In this document: positions 31,415 to 39,525 of the stretch, piece after piece
Layout of the letters: each line of letters begins with the position of its first letter
How positions within the stretch are numbered: the stretch's first letter is position 1
From: Bdellovibrio sp.
GTDB lineage: Bacteria; Bdellovibrionota; Bdellovibrionia; Bdellovibrionales; Bdellovibrionaceae
DNA: 39,525 nt
Direction of reading: 5' to 3'
NCBI GenBank assembly: GCA_013360185.1
Contig: JABWCO010000017.1
Coordinates: 1-39,525 of the forward strand
Translations under genes and position numbers: made by a program
The notes under the pieces: generated by a model
What the model saw: only the letters and a program-made list of their open reading frames with translations
What the model was told of the DNA's origin: nothing
Databases searched by the model: none

Positions 31415-33766
31415 TTATTTTTTGGTTGGTGGAACACTCATCAACGCCGCAAAAGGGTTGTTGAATGGATTTGAAGGCTTCGGAGGAGGCGCTGAAGGGC
31501 GCTGTCCACTTGGCTGAGGACGATTGCCCGAAGGCGTCGGTCTTTGGCCACCCGCACGTTGATCTGGACGACGTTCACCGCGAGGTGCTGCCATTTCTGG
31601 CGCATCATCCATCTTCATCGTCAAAGAGATCTGGTTTTTAACCACATCGACTTTTAGAACCTTCACAGTCACATGATCACCAGGATTTACCACTTTACGA
31701 GGGTCATCCACGAACTTGTGTGACAATGCAGAGATATGCACCAAACCATCTTGGTGAACACCGATATCCACGAACGCACCGAAATTCGTTACGTTAGTCA
31801 CGATACCTGGGCAGATCATGCCCTCTTTAAGATCTTTCACTTCCATGATGTCATCGCGGAATTGGAAAACTTTGAACGGATCACGTGGATCGCGGCCTGG
31901 TTTTTCTAACTCTTTTACGATGTCGTCAAAAGTAAACTCACCTACAAGCTGCGCCCATTTCGTTCTTTGTGCTAGAAGCTTCTTAGCTCCTTCACCGATG
32001 ATTTCAGACAAAGACACACCAGTGTCTTTCGCCATATCCGTCACCGCTTGGTAACGCTCTGGATGGATACCTGTTGAATCAAGAACGTGCTTGCTGGTTG
32101 GGATCCTTAAGAAGCCCGCCGCTTGCTCGAAAACTTTTGCTGAAAACTTAGGAACTTTTAAAAGCTCACTGCGATCTGCAAACAAAGTTTTCTTACGGTG
32201 TTCAACAATACCCTTCGCTAATGCCGGACCAATGCCCGCCACATGCGAAAGTAGCGCCGCAGAAGCTGTATTCACATCGACACCCACGTTATTCACGCAA
32301 GATTCGACCACGGCTTCCAATGATTTTTTAAGTTGTGATTGATTCACATCATGTTGGTACTGACCAACGCCAATAGATTTCGGATCTACTTTTACAAGTT
32401 CCGCCAACGGATCTTGCAAACGACGCGCGATCGAAATCGCTCCTTTGACCGTCAAATCTAAATCTGGGAACTCTTCACGAGCCACTTCCGACGCCGAGTA
32501 CACAGAGGCACCTGATTCAGAAACCATGACAACCGGAATATTTTTACCAAGATCTTTTAAAACTTTGCGCAAGAATGCTTCCGTTTCACGACCGGCAGTT
32601 CCGTTACCAACAGCAATCGCTTCGATTTGGATTTGTTTTAAAACATCACCGAAAAGAGCTTTCGCTTTTCGGTCAGCATCATCACCAAGGGTGTAAAGCA
32701 CAGTGTGAGAAATAAACGCACCAGATTTGTCAATCAACGCCACCTTACAACCCGTGCGCAACCCAGGGTCAACCCCAAGAACGCATTTTGGTCCATACGG
32801 AGAAGCCAATAAAAGCTTACGCACGTTTTCAGCAAATACGGTGATCGCATCAACATCAGCTTTTTCTTTAAGCAGACGGTGCACTTCGTTCACAACAGAA
32901 GGAAGTACGTAAACGTTCAATGCCAAACGCGCACACTGTTTTAAGTAATCACCAATAGCATCGTCCGGAGTCGTCGTCGCAAATCTTTCGTAAGATCTTA
33001 AGTTGTCTTCGTCGTCCGCTTTCACGTCAACAGACAGCTCTTCTTCTTGCCAGCCACGTCTCATCGCCAAATAGCGGTGATTGTTTTTAGCATCCATCAA
33101 ATTTTTCACAGGTTCTTCGAATTCTTTATACATTTCGTATTTAGAATTTGGTTTGTAACCTTTCGCAGCTTTCGCCACGATACGACCTTTTTCATGATAA
33201 TTTTTTGCGACCATGGCCCGAAGCTCAACGTCATTGGCGATTTTTTCGACCAAGATGTCTTGGGCACCTTTAAGTGCTTCTTCGTAAGTAACAATTTTGG
33301 CTGTTGGGTTTAAGAAGGCTTTCGCTTTCATTTCCATGGTCAGCGTGTCCTTAATAAGACCGTGTCCCATATCCCAAATCCATTGCGCCAAAGGCTCCAA
33401 GCCCGCTTCGCGCGCGATTGTTGCTTTGGTTTTTTTCTTTTTCTTGAATGGTTTGTAGATTTCCTCAAGCTCCCCCAGATCCCACGACATTTCGATGCGC
33501 TTTTGCACTTCGGCCGTCAGATTGTTTTGCTCGCCGATTTCTTTTATCAAGAACGCTTTGCGCTTAACAATTTCGTTGAAAGTTTCGTGACCTTCGATCA
33601 CCGCGCGAATTTGAACCTCGTCCAAATTGCCGGTTTTCTCTTTACGGTAACGTGCGATGAATGGGACAGTAGCACCCTCTGCTGCGAGCTCAATAACAGC
33701 CTGAGCTGATTTTGCATTAACAGTAGGAGCAATACGCGCCAAATAACTCTGAAGAGCCTGATCCAT
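31415..33766 (-). CDS. tex: Tex, S1-domain RNA-binding transcription accessory protein
   Basis: The 783 residues follow Tex order: helical N-terminal part (PFIARYRKEKTGNLDE near 35), YqgF/RNase H-like domain (LGVDPGLRTGCKVALID near 335), the helix-hairpin-helix region (NTASAALLSHVAGIGPALAK near 505), and an S1 domain (about 650-720, GMICPGIVTNVTNFGAFVDIG). The last 55 residues are Pro, Arg, Gly and Gln-rich low complexity (GERRPDQRAGGQRPTPSG) and are not part of the standard family; they may extend RNA binding. Tex is a soluble nucleic-acid-binding factor linked to transcript processing. AGAGG precedes ATG 33766. Confidence 0.95.
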   Translation of the reverse strand: MDQALQSYLARIAPTVNAKSAQAVIELAAEGATVPFIARYRKEKTGNLDEVQIRAVIEGHETFNEIVKRKAFLIKEIGEQNNLTAEVQKRIEMSWDLGELEEIYKPFKKKKKTKATIAREAGLEPLAQWIWDMGHGLIKDTLTMEMKAKAFLNPTAKIVTYEEALKGAQDILVEKIANDVELRAMVAKNYHEKGRIVAKAAKGYKPNSKYEMYKEFEEPVKNLMDAKNNHRYLAMRRGWQEEELSVDVKADDEDNLRSYERFATTTPDDAIGDYLKQCARLALNVYVLPSVVNEVHRLLKEKADVDAITVFAENVRKLLLASPYGPKCVLGVDPGLRTGCKVALIDKSGAFISHTVLYTLGDDADRKAKALFGDVLKQIQIEAIAVGNGTAGRETEAFLRKVLKDLGKNIPVVMVSESGASVYSASEVAREEFPDLDLTVKGAISIARRLQDPLAELVKVDPKSIGVGQYQHDVNQSQLKKSLEAVVESCVNNVGVDVNTASAALLSHVAGIGPALAKGIVEHRKKTLFADRSELLKVPKFSAKVFEQAAGFLRIPTSKHVLDSTGIHPERYQAVTDMAKDTGVSLSEIIGEGAKKLLAQRTKWAQLVGEFTFDDIVKELEKPGRDPRDPFKVFQFRDDIMEVKDLKEGMICPGIVTNVTNFGAFVDIGVHQDGLVHISALSHKFVDDPRKVVNPGDHVTVKVLKVDVVKNQISLTMKMDDAPEMAAPRGERRPDQRAGGQRPTPSGNRPQPSGQRPSAPPPKPSNPFNNPFAALMSVPPTKK

Positions 33767-33820
33767 AGTACCTCTAGATTTAATTGGAAGTTTTGAGTGA
33801 TTAAATCAAATTGTCAATTT

Positions 33821-33841
33821 CACTTCGACATTGTCGAAGTG
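33821..33841. terminator. Perfect hairpin between infA and tex
   Basis: CACTTCGAC and GTCGAAGTG form a nine-pair stem with a three-base loop, seven bases past the infA stop. On the minus strand, where infA and tex lie, the following bases are AAATTGACAATTTG, a poor T run, so termination there would be weak; the good T run is on the plus strand. It might instead be an operator or a processing site. Confidence 0.5.
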
Positions 33842-33847
33842 TTTTAT

Positions 33848-34066
33848 TTATTTATGACGGAACATGATGAGGCCGTGACTTGGATCGTAAGGTGACACAC
33901 CCACGCTCACACGGTCGCCGACAACCACGCGAATATTAAAGCGTCTCATTTTTCCGCACAATTTGGCGTTAATGATAGCCTTATTTTCAAGTTCAATCTT
34001 GTAAAGACCCCCAGCGAGGGCGTCGATTACTTTTCCGTCTATTTGTACTAAATCGTCTTTTGCCAT
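33848..34066 (-). CDS. infA: Translation initiation factor IF-1
   Basis: The 72-residue OB-fold protein has the IF-1 pattern: MAKDDLVQIDGKV, GGLYKIEL, CGKMRRFNIRV, VVGDRVSVGVSPYDPSHG, and a basic end FRHK. It binds the 30S A site and helps start codon selection. Length is exactly that of the family. It lies alone rather than in a ribosomal protein cluster, so it may be one of two infA copies; the window cannot show this. The ribosome site before ATG 34066 is weak. Confidence 0.92.
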   Translation of the reverse strand: MAKDDLVQIDGKVIDALAGGLYKIELENKAIINAKLCGKMRRFNIRVVVGDRVSVGVSPYDPSHGLIMFRHK

Positions 34067-34129
34067 GCAGGTAAATTAGTAGGTCAGATTGCAGCGCCTT
34101 GCAATATTTTTCTGCGCTAATCTTCTGCC

Positions 34130-34696
34130 CTACGATAACTTCCTATTGCTAATAAGCATTCGTTTTCCATCCTGAAAAAGTACTTCCAAGCGGTCGTATT
34201 CATTAGAAAGGATGTATCCCCAACCAAAAATTTTGTGCTGCAGCGGGGTTTTGGCCTCAAATTGTCCACCAATACTATACGCCGGAGCCTTCACGCCCTG
34301 ATACTTTTCATGCAACTCAGTCCATTTCGCCTGATCTTCAGAAAGACCGGACTTATCGACTTTTGCTTTTTTGCCCTTTTTCGCCGTGGGTTCTTTAGCC
34401 GCAGTGGTCGCGCTTTTCTTTTCCGCTTTTGCTGGCTTTTCGACAACGACAGGCGCCACCGCTTTCGGTGCCGCCGCCGCCACTGGTTTTTCAACCTTTG
34501 CTGGCTTAGCGCCTTTTTGAGGCTTTGCCCCGACAGGTGCGGGAGCTTTCGCTTTCACTTCCTTAGCAACCGGTTTTGCAACTTTCGCAGGAGCCTTCTT
34601 TGCCGTAGGTTTTGCAGCCGCTTTCGCCGCTGGTTTTGCTACAGCCTTCTTTGCTTTTGCCGCAGGTGCTTCCTTTTTCGCTGCCTTTTTAGCCAT
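34130..34696 (-). CDS. Histone H1-like Lys/Ala/Pro-rich protein with conserved C-terminal domain
   Basis: The start MAKKAAKKEAP (188 residues) has AGAGG upstream; a longer frame from 34753 is open but runs through the promoter zone. Residues 1-115 are AKKA, PAKKA and AKPA repeats with almost no acidic residues, like H1-type DNA-binding tails. Residues 120-188 form a separate folded-looking domain (WTELHEKYQGVKAP, GWGYILSNEYDRLEVLF, DGKRMLISNRKL), a beta-rich SH3/KOW-like pattern that I cannot name. Binding nucleic acid via the tail is likely. It is divergent from lpxD, and the two starts are 126 bases apart. Confidence 0.75.
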   Translation of the reverse strand: MAKKAAKKEAPAAKAKKAVAKPAAKAAAKPTAKKAPAKVAKPVAKEVKAKAPAPVGAKPQKGAKPAKVEKPVAAAAPKAVAPVVVEKPAKAEKKSATTAAKEPTAKKGKKAKVDKSGLSEDQAKWTELHEKYQGVKAPAYSIGGQFEAKTPLQHKIFGWGYILSNEYDRLEVLFQDGKRMLISNRKLS

Positions 34697-34775
34697 CTCA
34701 TTTCCTCTCAAATTTAAAGGTGAGAAAAGATCGAAAAGTATTTCATTAAGCACATTTATACTATCACCCAGTGAC

Positions 34776-34802
34776 TTGACATCAAAAAAATATTAGTAAA
34801 AT
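34776..34802 (+). promoter_or_regulatory. Possible lpxD promoter
   Basis: TTGACA (34776-34781) and TAAAAT (34797-34802) have a 15-base spacer, shorter than usual. If real, the -10 box covers the ATG at 34801, which argues for the later lpxD start at 34822. Confidence 0.4.
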
Positions 34803-34821
34803 GTTAGCGCGAGGCATCACT

Positions 34822-35868
34822 ATGATTACAGCTGAAGTTATTAAAGAGTTAAATTCATCCGACCTTACTTTCATTTCTGGAAATTTGAGTGCTGTGGCAA
34901 GCAAAGTTCTGCCACCAGACTTAAGCGATTCCGAAAGCTTGGTCTTCGCCGGCAAACCGGATCAATTAGCCGCAGCCTTAAAAGCCAAAGCTCCGATTCT
35001 GGTTTTACACAAATCGCTGCCCCTACCGCAAGATGCGAACGTCACCATCTTTCAAACAGGCTCGGTGCAACTTGCGATGGCCGCCATTTTGCCTCTTTTT
35101 GACGGCAAAATGAATCGCTTCACGCAAGAGACCAAAATTCATCCCACCGCACTTATCCATCCTTCAGCACATATAGGAAAAAATGTCGGTGTGGGCCCTT
35201 ATGTGGTGATCGGCGAACACGCCAAAATTGGCGACGGGACAACTCTTGGCGCTCACTGCGTGATCGAAAGTTTTGCTGAAATCGGGGATCACACTTTGTT
35301 GCACCCACAGGTTTTCGTCGGCGCGCATTGCTCCCTCGGATCTCATTGCGAAATTCATCCCCATACCTCGATTGGTTCTGACGGATTTTCATTCGCCATG
35401 ACTCGTGAAGGTGTGTATAAAAAAGTGCCACAAATCGGCAGAGTCGTTATCGGAAATAATGTGGAAATCGGCAGCAACTGTGCAATTGATCGCGCCGCTT
35501 TGACAGAAACCAAAATCGGCAATGGCACCAAGTTGGACAATCTTTGCCACATTGCTCACAACGTAGTGATCGGCGAAAACTGTGCGATTGCGGCGGGCTT
35601 TAAAGTGGCTGGATCTAGTAAAATTGGCAACAACTGCATGTTCGGTGGCGACACGGCTGTCGCTGACCACTTAACCCTTTGCGATGGGGTGATTGTTGCC
35701 GGGCGCAGCGCTGTGACTTCTCATGTAACAGTGCCTGGACAATACGGTGGCTATCCACTTGAACCACTGCGTGATGCCCTAAAAACTTTAGCTAACAAAA
35801 CCCACCTTACTCGTATAAGAAAAGACCTAGCCCGAGTCATGAAGCACTTGGGCCTTCAATCAGAGTAA
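34822..35868 (+). CDS. lpxD: LpxD, UDP-3-O-acyl-glucosamine N-acyltransferase
   Basis: LpxD adds the second acyl chain in lipid A synthesis, using acyl-ACP. The start [10 protein letters not shown] (348 residues) has GAGG eight bases before it. An N-terminal uridine-binding domain (about 1-100) is followed by hexapeptide repeats of a left-handed beta helix ([20 protein letters not shown] and many I-G-x-x-x repeats); the catalytic His sits in [10 protein letters not shown] near 246. The end is a short helix. It is a stand-alone gene here, not in the usual lpxD-fabZ-lpxA-lpxB cluster, and is followed by a membrane protein gene ten bases on. Confidence 0.95.
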   Translation: MITAEVIKELNSSDLTFISGNLSAVASKVLPPDLSDSESLVFAGKPDQLAAALKAKAPILVLHKSLPLPQDANVTIFQTGSVQLAMAAILPLFDGKMNRFTQETKIHPTALIHPSAHIGKNVGVGPYVVIGEHAKIGDGTTLGAHCVIESFAEIGDHTLLHPQVFVGAHCSLGSHCEIHPHTSIGSDGFSFAMTREGVYKKVPQIGRVVIGNNVEIGSNCAIDRAALTETKIGNGTKLDNLCHIAHNVVIGENCAIAAGFKVAGSSKIGNNCMFGGDTAVADHLTLCDGVIVAGRSAVTSHVTVPGQYGGYPLEPLRDALKTLANKTHLTRIRKDLARVMKHLGLQSE

Positions 35869-35878
35869 GGGAGATTTC

Positions 35879-36244
35879 ATGTCTTATCAGTTTTATAAAG
35901 TCCTACATCTTCTGGGTCTTATGCTTTTGTTTTTCGGTTTCGGCGGCTTGCTAGTGACTCACTATGCAAAATTAGAACTGAAAAAAGCTGCACGCATTAT
36001 GGCTTACGCCACACATGGCTTAGGTCTTTTCTTTATTCTTCTGTCTGGCTTCGGGATGGCGGCACGTTTGGGTCTTGTGGCAGGCCTTCCAGCGTGGGTG
36101 CAAGCAAAAATCGGCATCTGGGTCGTTCTAGGTGTGGGTATTTCTTTGGTGAAACGCAAAGGTTATATCGGCTGGCCCGTCGCAGTTTTATTATTGGGAC
36201 TTGGTACGACAGCGGCGTTTATTGCGATAAATAAACCCTTCTAG
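35879..36244 (+). CDS. Four-helix inner-membrane protein, unknown function
   Basis: The 121 residues contain four hydrophobic helices (about 9-28, 42-60, 75-92 and 97-116). Lysine and arginine residues lie in the first and third loops, which suggests both ends in the cytoplasm. The pattern recalls SirB- or CopD-like small membrane proteins, but conserved His residues beyond those in VLHLLG and THYAK are few, so no haem or copper role is claimed. GGGAG precedes ATG 35879. It follows lpxD by ten bases, and a terminator follows it, so the two probably form an operon. Confidence 0.75.
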   Translation: MSYQFYKVLHLLGLMLLFFGFGGLLVTHYAKLELKKAARIMAYATHGLGLFFILLSGFGMAARLGLVAGLPAWVQAKIGIWVVLGVGISLVKRKGYIGWPVAVLLLGLGTTAAFIAINKPF

Positions 36245-36266
36245 TTTTATTTTTTATAGATTCAAA

Positions 36267-36304
36267 AAAAACGGAGCAAGACACTCATCTTGCTCCGTTT
36301 TTTA
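36267..36304 (+). terminator. Intrinsic terminator after the lpxD operon
   Basis: ACGGAGCAAGA pairs perfectly with TCTTGCTCCGT across a six-base loop, preceded by eight A and followed by TTTTTTTATTTT. It also serves the convergent gene at 36359 on the other strand. Confidence 0.92.
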
Positions 36305-36358
36305 TTTTGTCTTGTCACAATCGCGGGGTATTGCACTTACCGCCTTTAAATACTTCTT

Positions 36359-36805
36359 TTATTCAACCGAACACTCGGCTTTGTAGTGTTGATTCTTGAT
36401 ACTTAGCGATACGACATTTTCGGCAACGAATTCAGAAGAGATTTCTTTGTCATTCACCGCAAAGTTAACTAACACATTGATCGCGGTTTCAGATCTTTTT
36501 TGAAAGTCTTCTTCCAACAAAACCTGCAGTTGAATTTGATCTAAACCTGATTGCAGGCGCATTTGGCGAAACAAACCTGGATGGTCATCCATTTTAATGA
36601 CCATGAACTTTTCTTTAAAAGTCGCAAGCTCTTCTCCGTCCGCAGCCAGAATCGAACAGGCCACCGCAGAGTATTCATGAAAAGCTTTCGCCTTGTTTTT
36701 TGTTTCACTGGCTACAGCTGGTGCCACAGCCTCCGCAGAAGCCCAAGAAGTTCCGAAGACACCTAGTACTAAACCTAAAGTAAGAATCACAGACTTCACA
36801 TTCAT
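36359..36805 (-). CDS. Small secreted protein, unknown function
   Basis: The 148 residues begin with a signal peptide (SVILTLGLVLGVFGTSWASA, cleavage near residue 24). A helical linker follows, then a beta-rich domain with two cysteines (VACSILA and AECSVE) that could form a disulphide. AAGGGG directly abuts the ATG at 36805, so the GTG at codon 3 (36799), six bases on, may be the real start; either keeps the signal peptide. It lies seven bases after rlmL on the same strand. No family recognised. Confidence 0.72.
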   Translation of the reverse strand: MNVKSVILTLGLVLGVFGTSWASAEAVAPAVASETKNKAKAFHEYSAVACSILAADGEELATFKEKFMVIKMDDHPGLFRQMRLQSGLDQIQLQVLLEEDFQKRSETAINVLVNFAVNDKEISSEFVAENVVSLSIKNQHYKAECSVE

Positions 36806-36812
36806 CCCCTTT

Positions 36813-37937
36813 TTAGAACATCGAGTATTTTAAGAAGCGGCACTCAATGTTGCCATTGAATACGAAATGCTTGCGGGTTGATTTCAATTTTAAATCAGCA
36901 ATCAGCTCTTTGTTGCCAGAAAGGATCCACGCATCCCAACCTTTAAAACGATGTTTCAACGTAAAACTTAGATCACGATACACGTCGCGCAGGTTATCTT
37001 CATCACCGATACGCGCACCATACGGTGGGTTGATGATGATCATGCCCTTTTCGACAGGAGGTTCCACGGTGGCAACGGGCTCTTTTTTAAATTCAATCAC
37101 ATCGTCAACGCCGGCACGCTTGGCATTGTCTTTAGCATTATTAAGAACCTTGCGATCAATATCAAAGCCATAGAACTTAAATGGCAATTCTTCGATTTCT
37201 GCATCCATGGCTTCTTGCACAACTTTATCCCAAGCTTCTGGCTCATAGTTCAGCCAGTTTTGGAAACCAAAACGCTTACGACTGATCCCTGGCGCGATAT
37301 TTTTTGCCATCATTGCCGCTTCAATAAGGAAAGTTCCAGAGCCACACATAAAGTCCACCAATGGGCTTTGCTTATCCCATTCTGTGACCATAATTAAGCC
37401 CGCAGCTAAGTTTTCTTTTAGTGGAGCTTCGCCCACTTCTTTGCGATAGCCGCGCTTAAACAAGCTGTCTCCAGAAGTATCGATCGCAACATTGAATTGA
37501 TTTTTAATCGCACGCACGTGGATGCGCAAAGACGGATTTTCATTGTCTACGTCAGGACGTACACCGAACTTATCGCGGAACTGATCAACGATAGCGTCTT
37601 TCACTTTCATCGCAACATAGCGCTGATCACGCATCATTGATTCCGTGACACTGGCATCGATAGAAATCGTCTGCGTCGGCTTAATGTACTTGGTAAAATC
37701 ATGACGAAGAATTTGGTTATAAAGTTCTTCAGGTTGGTAAGCCGTAAAATCCAAAACGGGTTTTAAGATACGACTTGCTAGACGTGAATGCAGGTTCGCT
37801 TTGTAACAACCTTCCCAGTTTGATTCAAAGAAAACGCCACCGATATACTTATCGGTTACTTTAAGACCAAGGTCTTTTAATTCTTTTTCTAGAGGTTCTA
37901 CAAGTCCACGAGCTGTGGAAGCGAAAAATTCAGGCAT
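36813..37937 (-). CDS. rlmL: RlmL-type 23S rRNA guanine-N2 methyltransferase
   Basis: The 374 residues have a ferredoxin-like/THUMP N-terminus (MPEFFASTARGLVEPLEKEL, then DASVTESMMRDQRYVAMKVKD, about 60-160) and a Rossmann SAM domain with DFMCGSGTFLIEAAMMA near 210, YGFDIDRKVL, and the catalytic NPPYG near 302. This corresponds to the N-terminal half of E. coli RlmKL (m2G2445). The RlmK half is absent, as in the single-domain Gram-positive homologue YpsC. It is separated from ETF-QO by the intergenic repeat. Confidence 0.93.
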   Translation of the reverse strand: MPEFFASTARGLVEPLEKELKDLGLKVTDKYIGGVFFESNWEGCYKANLHSRLASRILKPVLDFTAYQPEELYNQILRHDFTKYIKPTQTISIDASVTESMMRDQRYVAMKVKDAIVDQFRDKFGVRPDVDNENPSLRIHVRAIKNQFNVAIDTSGDSLFKRGYRKEVGEAPLKENLAAGLIMVTEWDKQSPLVDFMCGSGTFLIEAAMMAKNIAPGISRKRFGFQNWLNYEPEAWDKVVQEAMDAEIEELPFKFYGFDIDRKVLNNAKDNAKRAGVDDVIEFKKEPVATVEPPVEKGMIIINPPYGARIGDEDNLRDVYRDLSFTLKHRFKGWDAWILSGNKELIADLKLKSTRKHFVFNGNIECRFLKYSMF

Positions 37938-38014
37938 GGGGCTGTCCTTTCTGTTGTTCAGAAAGCCCAGTCCCTATGCGCTGAGCCTTCTATTGATTCG
38001 AAAGCACCGACGCC

Positions 38015-38064
38015 GCTTCAGCTTCCGCGCCACCAGGCGCTTCAGCACTGCCCCCTTCCGGGGC
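38015..38064. repeat. Structured intergenic repeat, copy 2
   Basis: GCTTCAGCTT, then CGCGCC, three bases and AGGCGC, then TTCAGC and CTGC repeat the left half of the element at 25197-25259 in order and spacing. The right half differs: instead of GACC-TGCC-GGTC it has GCCCC-CTTCC-GGGGC (38050-38064). It abuts the stop codon of ETF-QO. The same plus-strand orientation, in both cases downstream of a minus-strand gene, suggests a dispersed element. Confidence 0.68.
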
Positions 38065-39525
38065 TAAGTTTCTCGGTATTGAGGACCGCCGCCACCTTCT
38101 GGCACAGTCCACTCGATGTTTTCGAATGGGCACTTGATATCACAAGTTTTGCAGTGAATACAGTTCGTATAATTGATTTGTAAGTCCTTCTTACCTGCAT
38201 CAACCTTTGACGGCACCATCTCGTACACCGAAGCCGGGCAGAAATGGTTGCACGGAGACTTGTATTGAGGCTCACATACCGTGCGACAAATATCCCCGTC
38301 CTTCAATATAAGGTGGTTTGGCGAATCTTCATCGTGCATGGTGCCCGTTAAATAGACGCTAGAAAGCTTATCAAAGAACAACTGACCATCTGGCTTAGGC
38401 AGCTTATTGTCCTCGTGATCCAGGCCGTACGGACCCCAAACATCGACGACTTTTTCCGTGGTTTCGGCATCAATATGCTCAATTTTCATGTCGTCCATCA
38501 AACCTCGGCCGCCCGAAATCTCTTGCAAAGCAATCAAAGGCAAGGAAGCAAACATGCCCTTAGAAAGGGTCTGATGGAAGTTACGCACACGATACAATTC
38601 TTCTTTCACGAAGCTGCTTTCAATACGCTTTTCATAGCCCTGAGTCGTCGCTGCAGAAAAATCCGCGCCTTTTAGAAGGCCATCCATGACTGTCTCCGCC
38701 GCCTGCATCCCTGACTTCATCGCCAAATGGATACCTTTAAGCTTTTGCACGTCGACCATGCTGGCAGAGTCCCCGCACACCATAAAGCCATCGCCGTAAA
38801 GTTTCGGCATAGAATACCAACCGCCCGCTGGTAAAGTTTTACCACCGTAAGCGATCACTTTACCGCCCTTAAGCATGCTTTGCAGGAACGGATGAGTTTT
38901 TAATTTTTGCAGCTCACGATGTGGATCTAACAATGGGTCATTAGAGTCAAGATACGCGACCAAACCGACAATCACTTTATCGCCAGGAATCGTGTAAATA
39001 AAAGTTCCACCAATAGACTTTGACAAAGGGAAACCCAAAGTATGGATCACCTGCCCCGCTTCAACAGTCCCTGCTGGCATCTGAATCACCTCCTTAACGC
39101 CTTCTTCGAAGACTTCAGGATTTTTCCCGGCACGCAAATTCAATTTCTTTTCAACTTGCTTGAATAAAGAACCGCGCGTTCCTTCCGCAAAAATCGTAAC
39201 TTTAGACTTTAAAATAAGGCCCGCTTCAAAGTTTGGCTTTGGCTTACCGTTTTTATCACGGCCTTTGTCGCCCGTGCGCACACCGACGATTTTGTCGCCT
39301 TCATACAAAGCTTCAACGGCAGCAAAACCTGGAAAAATATTGATGCCTTTTTCTTCACACTTCGTCGCCAACCAGCGATTTACTTTGCTGATGGAAGCGA
39401 TGTAATTGCCTTCGTTATGAAAGGGCGGCGGAGTGATTGGCAGTTTGAAAGAAAAATCAGAACCTAGGTAATAAACTGCATCTTTTTTTACTTCAGTGTC
39501 TAATGGACAACCTTCGTCTTTGAAG
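38064..39525 (-). CDS. Electron transfer flavoprotein-ubiquinone oxidoreductase, N-terminus cut by window
   Basis: ETF-QO passes electrons from ETF to the quinone pool during fatty- and amino-acid oxidation at the inner membrane. The visible 486 residues (family about 550) lack the FAD-binding start, which lies beyond 39525. The reading frame enters as FKDEGCPL at the edge. Seen are the flavin region (VTIFAEGTRGSLFKQVE), AYGGKTLPAGGWYSMPKLYG, GDSASMVDVQKLKGIHLAMKSG, and the C-terminal 4Fe-4S cysteines (HFCPASVYE, then NCIHCKTCDIKCP). The frame may look shorter because a TTG at 39371 is a possible but false start. No terminator with a T run follows. Confidence 0.93.
   Translation of the reverse strand, partial: FKDEGCPLDTEVKKDAVYYLGSDFSFKLPITPPPFHNEGNYIASISKVNRWLATKCEEKGINIFPGFAAVEALYEGDKIVGVRTGDKGRDKNGKPKPNFEAGLILKSKVTIFAEGTRGSLFKQVEKKLNLRAGKNPEVFEEGVKEVIQMPAGTVEAGQVIHTLGFPLSKSIGGTFIYTIPGDKVIVGLVAYLDSNDPLLDPHRELQKLKTHPFLQSMLKGGKVIAYGGKTLPAGGWYSMPKLYGDGFMVCGDSASMVDVQKLKGIHLAMKSGMQAAETVMDGLLKGADFSAATTQGYEKRIESSFVKEELYRVRNFHQTLSKGMFASLPLIALQEISGGRGLMDDMKIEHIDAETTEKVVDVWGPYGLDHEDNKLPKPDGQLFFDKLSSVYLTGTMHDEDSPNHLILKDGDICRTVCEPQYKSPCNHFCPASVYEMVPSKVDAGKKDLQINYTNCIHCKTCDIKCPFENIEWTVPEGGGGPQYRET

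Noticed and set aside
34130-34696. Simple repeat array in the AKKA region
   Set aside because: Repetition reflects codon-level Lys/Ala/Pro bias in a protein; unit lengths vary and no exact DNA repeat array is present.
34235-34717. Plus-strand 160-residue Arg/Phe/Cys-rich frame
   Set aside because: It is the complement of the Lys/Ala repeat tail of the H1-like gene, which naturally gives a long open antisense frame.

Overview
The window reads as chromosomal DNA of a Gram-negative, free-living or predatory bacterium, most probably Bdellovibrio-like (Bdellovibrionota). This is an inference from gene content: an envelope with LpxD and several barrel-like proteins, a type 3 ProRS, an NtrY/NtrX pair, ETF-quinone oxidoreductase, TldD/PmbA and Lys/Ala-rich H1-like proteins, all at moderate GC. 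No similarity search was possible. Almost every base is explained by ordinary housekeeping genes. No phage, insertion sequence, CRISPR array, rRNA or tRNA was seen.

Layout. Positions 1-1617 hold one open frame that begins as OMP decarboxylase (PyrF) and turns, inside a shared short motif near 991-1011, into a sigma54 response regulator of different codon style. This is either a remarkable fusion or, more likely, an assembly chimera. Positions 1801-4043 hold a HAMP membrane protein and an RHH-NfeD-SPFH operon. Positions 4148-15551 are a tightly overlapping nine-gene purine operon, transcribed as purF-E-C-D-N-L-Q-H-M, with a structured leader and an intrinsic terminator-like hairpin before purF. 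Together these genes convert PRPP to IMP, except for PurB and any PurK. Positions 16034-17669 hold two envelope proteins starting back to back.

Positions 17721-25142 (minus strand) carry riboflavin synthase, RibBX, lumazine synthase, NtrY, NtrX and ProS in one direction with short gaps, ending at a terminator at 17673-17699. NtrX has lost the sigma54-contact loop and the Walker B aspartate. The second domain of RibBX has lost its zinc cysteines. Upstream lie two envelope genes (25264-27516), each with a GTCTCA-N3-TGAGAC palindrome about 110 bases before its start, and a small secreted protein on the plus strand.

Positions 28345-39525 hold PmbA/TldD, a 31-residue basic protein missed by length filters, Tex, IF-1, an H1-like protein, LpxD, a four-helix membrane protein, a small secreted protein, an RlmL-type methyltransferase and the C-terminal part of ETF-QO.

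The most distinctive signals outside genes are the paired palindromes and a dispersed structured repeat with two copies (25197-25259 and 38015-38064). I did not find a clear new multi-gene system. The strongest leads are the shared operator, the repeat family, the degenerate NtrX and the purF leader.
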